A stretch of 64,000 bases of DNA, from positions 152,973,290-153,037,289 of the forward strand of contig NC_134834.1 of the NCBI RefSeq assembly GCF_004210375.1, in the 5' to 3' direction. Of this stretch, positions 56,215 through 64,000 are shown piece after piece; the stretch's first letter is position 1; the number at the start of each line of letters is the position of its first letter. Below the pieces are notes generated by a model. That model searched no databases. It saw only the letters and a program-made list of their open reading frames with translations, and had not been told where the DNA came from. Origin of the DNA: Tachypleus tridentatus. Lineage: Eukaryota > Arthropoda > Merostomata > Xiphosura > Limulidae. Position numbers and translations under genes: made by a program.

Positions 56215-57300
56215 TACTGGGTAGGACCTTCTTATACCTCCAGAACATCATGGATGCAACAAGGTGCTGGAAACATTAATTAGAAATTTTGGTTCATGCT
56301 GACTCGATAGCATCACGCAGTTCCTGCACATTTGTCAGCCACACATTCACGTCGTGAACCTCCCATTCCACCACATCCCCAAGGTGCTGTATAGTGAATT
56401 GAGATTTGGCAACTGTGGAAACCATTGCAATATACTGAAGTTACTGTCCTGTTCATGGGACCAGCTTCAGATGATACATGCTTTATGACATGGTGCATTA
56501 TCCTGCTGGAAGAAGCCATTGGAAAACGGGTAGACTGCGACCATAAAGGGATGCATGCTCAGGTATGCTGCAGCATTTAAATGAGGCTCAGTTGGTATTA
56601 AGGGGTATAATGTGCCAAGGAAACATTCCTCACACTATTACAACACCACCACCACCAGCTTGTACCATTGACATAAGCCAGGATGAATTCATGGATTCAT
56701 GATGTTTATGATTGCAAATTCTTTCCCTACCATCTGTATGTCGTAGAAGAAATTGAGATTTGTCAAACCAAGCGATGTTTTCCAATTTTCAATCATCCAG
56801 TTTTGCAGTTTTGGTGATCCCTTGCCCACTGTAGCCTCATCTTCCTGTTCTTAGGTGATAAGAGAGGAACCCAGCATAGGCTTCAAGTTTTGATGCATTG
56901 TGCATTTAGAGATGCCCTTCTGCACACCACTGTTGTAAAGAATGGTTATTTGAGTAATTGTGGCCTTCCTGTCAGCTTGAATGAGTCTGGCCATTCACCT
57001 CTGACCTCTCTCATTAACAAGGTGTTTTTATCCATAGAACTGCCACTCACTGGATATGTTTTGTTTTTTGCACTATTCTCTGTGAACTCTAGAGACTGTA
57101 GTTCATGAAAATTTCATGAAGTCAGCAGTTTCTGAGATGCTGGAACCACCATGTCTGGTACCAACAATCATTTCATGGTCAAAGTTGCTTAGATCACACA
57201 CCTTCGCATTCTAATGTTTGGTCAAACAACTGAACCTCTTGACCATATCTTTATGCTTTATATATCGAGTTGTAGCCACGTTTCATTGTTGACTATTTGC
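56215..57300 (-). mobile_element. Tc1-like transposon remnant
   Basis: Carries a nearly full-length but broken minus-strand transposase. TIRs are not convincingly preserved: the end at 56215 is TACTGGGTAGGACC and the far end near 57300 is AT-rich. The nucleotide sequence strongly resembles a Tc1 lineage I remember from fish and lamprey genomes; this has to be verified. Confidence 0.75.
56225..57220 (-). pseudogene. Tc1 transposase, catalytic residues altered
   Basis: Minus-strand reading from about 57220: FDHEMIVGTRHGGSSISETA-like HTH segment, then RGQ..MARL-like sequence near 57000. About 56770-56740 reads WFDKSQFLL, which keeps the first Asp but has Lys for the Glu of SDES. CLVSMVQAGGGGVVIV follows near 56650, then FFQQDNAPCHKA near 56515 with the second Asp intact. 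Near 56390 the SPDLNPIEHLW block is LPNLNS followed by a 2-base shift and QHLGDVV, so the catalytic Glu is Gln. It ends CFQHLVASM. The element is inactive. Confidence 0.75.
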
Positions 57301-59629
57301 ATTAATATATATAAAATATATTTTGTCATACTATGGAATTAAAATATAAATGATCATCCAGCCCGAAAGTCAGGTAAATGTTTTCATAACATAACAGTAT
57401 CAGCCTGCATTATTGTCAAAATTGAAACACAAAACAGAACAAACAAACTTGGCAGAAGCTTTGCTCTGCCTTGTGGCTTGGCTCAAACATTGATTAGGAG
57501 CCCTGTTGTCATTTTAGTATGAAAGTTAAGTAATATTTTGAGGTACTGTCATATATACTTACATCTGGCATGCAGTAAGCTTTATCAGTCCATCAAATTA
57601 ATTTCTTTCAACAGTATCTCAATAACATTTTAGTGTTAGTATTTTCCTAAAAGTCTACAGATGAGCCAAACAGATCAGTAATTGTTTTACTTTAATTTTC
57701 AGTTTATGAATAATTATTTTCATCATAATATTAATGGTCTTAGAAAAGCTGTCAGGAGTGATCACCTACTCTCCCATGAAAATATTCCTTCTGTATTTTC
57801 TCACATTAAATCATCTAAGAAGGAACAAACAGCAAAGAATATGGCCAAGTTTCATACACAATAGACAGTGAAAAAAGGAATTCGTAAATGGTGAACTCTG
57901 GGAAATGATGTTACTGTGTCTCTTGCAATGTCAGAAAATAATCTGTATAGCAAAACATGCAGATTGCTTTGCAAGCCAGCTGACTTTGTTTTTATCATAA
58001 TACTGTTTAGGACACTATCTGCTCTTAGTCTTGTCAAACAATTATTTTTGTTTTTGTTTTGTTTTCTAAGATAAGTGAAATGCAAGTAGTAAGGCTGTAT
58101 AAGTAATGAAGTTTTAAAATATTTTGGAAACAGGCATCCTATTTGCCAATGGTATAATATTTCACTACTATCATTATGAGTTATTGTAACTGTTAGAAAG
58201 ACTGAAATGATTTTTTTGTTTTTAATTTCATATCACTCACATTACTAGAAATATATATGTAAGCATTGAAATTGCTGGACTGCATATAACCTAGGCCTTG
58301 TCAAATATTTCCACATGTACATGGGTGTGTCTAACCTAACTCAACTACTGTATGTATTGAAAAGTGGAGGCTATACTAGTGCCAAATTTATTCAATGTAT
58401 ATTTCTTTTCCCTCAGATTTTCTCTAAATAATTGTGCTCTTATAATTCTGTACAATAATTTATATGTTGTGGTGAAATTGTCTCTCAGACTTGATTAATA
58501 TAGTGTACAAAAAGTACACATTGATATTTCTTAAAGATTGCACTTCTGTGTCTATAGCAGAAAAGGTACTGAAATTTAGGGGCTATTTATGCCTATGTTA
58601 GCAATTAAATTTAACTAATATGGGAATGGACAATCAGAAGAGGAAGTATAACAGGAGGAAAAGTGGAATTGGACTTCTGTAATTTGCAAAATTTTGATAA
58701 ATTGAGTATGACTGACAAACACATGGCTTTTATGATTACTTTTATAATTTTTCATAATATTGTGAATAAATGACAGTAAAAAGATTATAATTTATTTATT
58801 TACTTTCACAGCAACTAGTGCCTGCTAAACACCACGTGATATCAATGTAATAGTATTGGCTGAACTTAATTGTCTTTGGGCTGGTCTGATTCTAAACATG
58901 TACACTGAAAGAAAAACAAAACAAAATGGCACAAAATTAGTAACATGTTGCACAACTGTAGCACGTGCATGAAGTGCTGCATCTGCCATTAAGATCCTAA
59001 AGTCTAGAACCCTTTTAGAGTCAAGTTTTATTTACCACAACCCTGAACATGAACAAAATGAGTAAACAAAATACTAGGCACCATGATAACCTACTTTCTG
59101 GGCATTCTTGAAGCTTAATAGAACTTGACTGAATTAATCATGTACAGGATATATTAGTTATTTCAGCTTTGATTGCTTTAGGACCATATGGTCAACACTG
59201 AAGTAATGAAAAATATAGTGAAAAATCTCCTTTCATATAAAAAAATATACCAGATATTTAGTTCTGGTATTACAGAACTAATTTTTAAAAGTTAACTGGT
59301 ATAATACCATCACTATAACAATGAACATTCATGCAGCTTACTTGAGAAAGATAAATACTGTTACTTGTTAAAACAATAATATGACATTGTTTGAGTAAAC
59401 TTTCTATTTTTATTCTTATTCATTCCACAATGATTTTCAAACTTTGCAAGATAACATGATAAATGTCAAAAGTTTTATTTTATGAAATAAATTGATATTT
59501 TTAAAATTCTGTACACAAAGTATTAGATTTTTTAACTATCATCAAGGGCTTAGTTGATTTAACTGACCACATGATCTCTTTGTACTTAAGTAACGTCTTT
59601 ATTTATGATACTAATAACTTTTACTGTAG
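57301..59629. other. AT-rich non-coding DNA
   Basis: No recognised feature. Frames at 57682-57864 (+) and 57852-58085 (-) have no motif. Confidence 0.45.
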
Positions 59630-61492
59630 TATTATATGTTCACAAAATTCGGCAGACTTTCAGTAAACATTTTAAATGTTTTTTGTACAGTCATTTTTTT
59701 CTTATGAAGTATTTTAAATAAACCATAAAAAATTATTTTCAAATATATCAAGGTGTTTTTTTTTAACTAGTCTGCATGAAAAGTGATTTTCTTGTTAGGA
59801 TTGAAAACGTCTTTCTTCATGTTAAATTCTGTTTGTTTAATGTCTGATAAAATTTCCTAAGTACCTTATATCTTGTCTGTTATTTTCTTCATTATAACTA
59901 TACAAGGTTGGTCAAGAGGAGTCTGATTTTCTATTTGATTGCTTTGTAATCAGGCAGAATTGAAGGCTGTTAAAAGTATAGTTTGTTTGAGCAATGAACT
60001 TCTATTGTGAGTACATTAAATTTTATTCTTACTGGAAGGGATGGTGAATCAAGTGGAGAAAAAAGGATGCCTAGAGAAAATGTGACATTTTCTCTACCTT
60101 ATCTGTGTACACATTTGATCAAATTTGACCGACTTTGTAACTACCATAAAAAAATTTAGAAATAAGATTTAAGTTGTACTTTTTCATTTTAGAATGACTA
60201 CAAATTGTAACATGGAACTGTAAATGTTTCTTTATTCTATTTGTTTATTTTTTATATGACCCTTCAGATGTGTCTGATCAAATAGCATAAAACTACAAAG
60301 TTTAACTGTCTTAGCTTTATGCGAATGAACCGGTATTTTACAAAATACAATCAAACCTCAGTTATAATACGTTATTACTATTTACAAATAAATTCTTACA
60401 TTTTTGCTATTATTCTTTAAAATATAGTAGTAAATAAAGAAATATTGAAAACAATTTTTAACAGTTGTCACCAAGTTTGTACTTGCTTGCTGCACTTTGC
60501 TAACTTTTGTGGAATTTTGCACATCGATGGTGTAAAACAAAATTTTCTAAAAGTTTTATATTTGCATTTTGAAATATTAAATTATAAACTGTTGTATCTG
60601 TATAGCAGAATTCACTGTAATTTATCAGGCTTATTGACTATGCCCCTATTTGGGTTTTAAAAAAACCTTTTCAAATCCATTTTCTTTTAACCCTTCCTTC
60701 CAAGATTAGAAATGAGAAACTTGACTTGGGAAATGAATATGTCTTGAGTAGGCTGTGAAAACCAGGTGGGGAAATTCTGAGCTTTTTATTGGTTATAAAC
60801 ACGTGATGAAGTGAAGTGAGTACAGGTAAGCATTTCCACAACTGGGTAGAGTTGGGCATGGCCACTGTGTTTGATTTGCTAAATATAGTCATATCTCATT
60901 AAATAGCAAATGTAGGAGGTTTTTATTTTAATATTTATTTTTAAATTAAGAAATAATCAATGTATAATACTAGTATATAAATTGTACAGTTTGATGTCAA
61001 GCTTATTGGCATACATGTATAGAATATTATTTCAATAGAATTTTGAGTGTAAGTTTATAAACAGGATGGCATACCCTTTACCATAGGAAAACCTGAATCA
61101 ATGTGGTTAACTCTTTCATAATGGGCTTGGAATAATATATGAGTTTATCTTCACATTTGCACATATTAAATATTTGAACTATAACTTTTAATACAGTATG
61201 TTTATCTTCACAAATTGTGGTACACTTTTAGTAAATATTACATGTAATTTGTATCACAAAAATCTGATTTTTTAATGAAAATTTTTACTAAAGATTTCTT
61301 TATGAAAATAGTGTTTTATTATTAGTCTGAGTGCAAAGTGATTTCATGTTATGATTAACAAGACTATTCTTTGTCCCAGAAATCCCAAATGTATTTGCGT
61401 AGTCTCTAAAACCTAAATAGATTTCAAACATTTGTTTTAAGTAAGACTTTATATTATATGCTATTTGTTGTACTCTAACTATGTGAGGTATG

Positions 61493-61684
61493 TCACTTGA
61501 CCAACCTCATAACCATCATAAAAAAATTAGAAAATAAATATAAATCATGCTTTTCTTTGTCCTGGCTGTGTTTTAGTGGATTAGTATTTTGTAATATACA
61601 GGATGGCCTGTAAGTCCCTACACATCCATACATCTTGTGTATCCAGTGTATCTGTGTGCTGTCCCTCATTCTTGCTGTGCTCAT
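61493..61684 (-). other. Short open frame overlapping a MITE, not called as a gene
   Basis: The 63-codon frame contains STARMRDSTQIHWIHKMYG and crosses the left TIR of the 240-bp MITE. The part inside the MITE could be a leftover of the parent element's coding. No family motif is recognised. Confidence 0.2.
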
Positions 61685-61837
61685 GTACCCACGTACTTGT
61701 CACAATATGCTTTTCAAGTGTAAATGGGCTTACATTGGCCATATTTCTCTGAAAAAAGAAACAAATTTATAATACATGCATAATTGAATATAACATAATA
61801 ACATATGGATGGGTAGGGACTTACGGGCCACCCTGTA
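61597..61837. mobile_element. TA-flanked MITE with ~33-bp TIRs
   Basis: Left end TACAGGATGGCCTGTAAG then TCCCTACACATCCAT; right end, reversed, TACAGGGTGGCCCGTAAG then TCCCTACCCATCCAT. Only about four differences occur over 33 bp. The CAGG ends sit next to TA dinucleotides, as in Tc1/mariner-type elements. The 175-bp interior has no transposase. It lies within the tandemly repeated region but only in the middle copy. Confidence 0.8.
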
Positions 61838-62329
61838 CTGTCACATTTCAGTTATTATACATTATTTGCATATATACATTATTATTATTATTACTATTTA
61901 AAAACAAATTATTAAACTTTGTTATAAATTTAAAAAAAGAAATAAAACAAACAATTAATTCTTCTCCTCGCTACGACCATTGTACTCAATTACTGCTGCA
62001 CATAGGTTGCTAAGCCTATTAGAATTTCATATGTGTAGGATACCAAATGATTTTTTTTAGGTTTTATATGTGCAGTTGGATAACCAAAGAATCATAATTA
62101 ACTACACTGATACCATAGAATTCCACTATAATTTATTAACCTTAGTAACAAAGGTCTGTTTATATTTTTAAAAAAAATGAAACTTTGAGAAAACTAAAGA
62201 CACGCCCTACAATTTTAAAATATTGGATCAAAAGAACATTGTAGCAATTTCAAAGATCAAAATAGTAGGGAAAACCACTCTGGGGACATTCTAAGCTGTT
62301 GATTGGTTATTCATGTCATATATTGAAGT

Positions 62330-62354
62330 AAGTGTGTGTGTGTGTGTGTATATA
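62330..62354. repeat. (GT)n microsatellite
   Basis: GTGTGTGTGTGTGTGTGTAT run inside the second copy of the repeated 1.2-1.6 kb unit; the first copy has GTGAAGTGAGTACAGG at the equivalent place, so the run arose after the duplication. Confidence 0.85.
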
Positions 62355-64000
62355 AGTGATCATTTCAAAAATTGAAAGAGTTGAGTGGTGCTACTGTGTA
62401 TGATTCAATATATAAGCCATATCTCAGCAAAATAAAAAGAAGACAGAAGGCCCTTATATTATATTCTATCTCATCAATATTAGTAATCTGAGTTTCTATA
62501 GACTTGATATTTTGATATCACAAATATCTAATTTTAAACAGTGCTGTATTCAACATACTATGTGACTCACTAAAATTTGTGTTTGTATGTTATTTTAATA
62601 TTTACTTTTAAATTACAAAATTAACTCATATATAATATTAAAGTTTGAATTAATCTACAGTTTTATTCCAAAGTTATTGACACAAACTTACAAAGTAGTA
62701 GTTTAATAAAATTTTTAATGCATGTCAATAAATGCCATTGACCTGTTACAAAAGGGTTATAAAGTTTTATTATCATTTGTGGTTCTGGAATCAAGTATAT
62801 TATAGATTTCAAGAGGTATGGGGTAGAGGTTATTCTTACTTTGCAATTGGATACAAGACTCAGATTGAATTGTTAGCTTGCTTTCAGCTAAACTTTCCAT
62901 GAGGTCACATACACTTATTTCTAGGTGACATACATTTGTACATGTATTTGCATGAGACCCACTAGTGGTTTTGGTTTCAAACAGGCTTTTGATTCTTTAT
63001 TGATTTAAATATGAAATCAGGATAAATTATTGTAATTGTGTGTTACAGTATACAGTAATTAAAAAAGATTTTTGATTATCATATTTTTCAGCTTACATAT
63101 GGATGATTTCACTAAAATGAGTGTTAGGCCTCAAACATTTTACTTCTGTTTTTATTTTATTCTCTAAACCATGTGTTAACGACTGCAACAATTTATCACT
63201 CAGCAGGGGTGTGGGTAGTTCACAGTTTAATATGGTATGACATGTTCACTATGCATGTTTCTTGTGTATTTCTCAAGGAATGACAATAAATAATTGTTTT
63301 TTTCAATTTTTTTATTTATTTAAGATATACAGATTTAATAAATTTTTAATTTTTGTATTTTCCTTTTTCTAAAAATATATCAGAAAAAATATTCACTTAT
63401 CTTGGCCCCAATATAGTTTGCCTCTTGGCAGCTGCTTTCATAAGTTTATTTTTTATAAAATAAAAAATCATGTGAATGAACTAGCCTAATAAAGAATTCA
63501 GTAAATTAAAATCATTTTTTCCATTAGTAAATATTCCAGCACCAAATATATTTGAGAGTTATTGACATTTTTGAAATATAAAATGTTATATAAGAGGTTT
63601 GACATGTGCATTTGACTTTCGTAGTTGCAAGCCAATAAAACTAGAAGCTTAGAGGCTGTATTTTACATTATGACTTAGCTATTTCTGTAATATAAGTGTG
63701 TAACTTCTGACAGACTCAGATGTTTGTATTAAGGTAGAAAGAAAATTAAAAAATGGGCAATTTATAGCAGAGAAGTGCCACGTGTTACAGAAAGGTGACT
63801 AATGAGAACTTTAGATATTTTCTTTTGGAATTAAGAAATTGAAACTTGAGCAGTAAAAAATTAGATTACAAACTATGTTTTGATGTTAAGCTTATTGACA
63901 AATACTGCTAGTAAAGTAGTTTTGAGTGTAACTGTAAAAAAGTTTATGGCATTTTCACTTTTACCTACTCCTACAAATATTCAGAGCTTTAACTCTTTTT

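Larger units (their letters stand above)
59630..63960. repeat. Diverged direct repeats of a 1.2-1.6 kb non-coding unit
   Basis: Matching pairs in the same order: 59640-59800 with 61200-61350 (CAGTAAACATTTTAAATG-type, then CTAGTCTGCATGAAAAGTG against TTAGTCTGAGTGCAAAGTG); 60100-60180 with 61470-61555 (TAACTACCATAAAAAAATT against TAACCATCATAAAAAAATT); 60755-60900 with 62270-62425 (GGGGAAATTCTGAGC, TTGGTTAT, GAGTTG, ATATCTCA). A third partial copy is seen for 60980-61070 at 62640-62720 and 63870-63950 (TTGATGTCAAGCTTATTG, TTTTGAGTGTAA). Divergence is high and indels shift the period. No coding sequence lies in the units. Confidence 0.6.

Noticed and set aside
1..64000. CRISPR array, operon, phage or bacterial defence system
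   Set aside because: The window is eukaryotic; the short tandem repeats are minisatellites without unique spacers of constant length, and no cas-like genes are present.

Overview
This 64 kb window looks like arthropod, gene-poor, AT-rich intergenic or intronic DNA. I find no intact host protein-coding gene, no rRNA or genuine tRNA gene, and no bacterial-style operon or CRISPR array. What is recognisable is mobile DNA: SINEs, non-LTR retrotransposons (LINEs), Ty3/gypsy and DIRS-like remnants, Tc1 and hAT DNA transposons, MITE-like foldbacks and minisatellites. Almost all are broken by stops, frameshifts or deletions. The ~270-bp tRNA-headed SINE that recurs here (SINE1) is one I associate with horseshoe crab (Xiphosura) sequences. 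I therefore suggest a horseshoe crab genome, with moderate confidence and from memory only.

Layout. 1-8.5 kb: AT-rich DNA with three minisatellites (42-, ~45- and 36-bp units), a SINE2 fragment, a retroelement-like tail and a SINE3. 9.4-10.6 kb: internally deleted CR1-like LINE. 10.6-13.7 kb: hAT transposon on the minus strand with a foldback element nested inside. 13.8-16.1 kb: Ty3/gypsy RT-RNase H remnant, then a Tc1 transposase pseudogene. 17.2-24.5 kb: scattered SINEs and a 75-bp minisatellite. 24.8-26.0 kb: Tc1 transposon with good TIRs but an internal deletion. 26.0-29.9 kb: dense SINE cluster. 30.7-32.5 kb: minus-strand LINE RT interrupted by a 110-bp foldback insertion. 33.3-41.8 kb: an 8.5-kb composite, a Tc1 transposon split by two head-to-tail copies of a GC-rich Tx1-like LINE. 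42-43.4 kb: SINEs. 43.7-48.9 kb: I/Nimb-like LINE, one ORF1 fragment followed by a near full-length dead copy. 49.4-51.6 kb: DIRS-like RT/RNase H. 55.1 kb: SINE1. 56.2-57.3 kb: another Tc1. 59.6-64 kb: diverged direct repeats of a non-coding 1.2-1.6 kb unit, plus a short TA-flanked MITE.

The elements connect in two ways worth following. First, the three tRNA-headed SINE families end in a similar 3' hairpin whose stem changes by compensating substitutions, and the I/Nimb-like LINE at 48.9 kb ends in a related hairpin. That is what SINEs mobilised by that LINE would look like. Second, nesting order gives relative ages: MITE into hAT, foldback into LINE, Tx1-like LINE into Tc1, SINE2 into a minisatellite unit.
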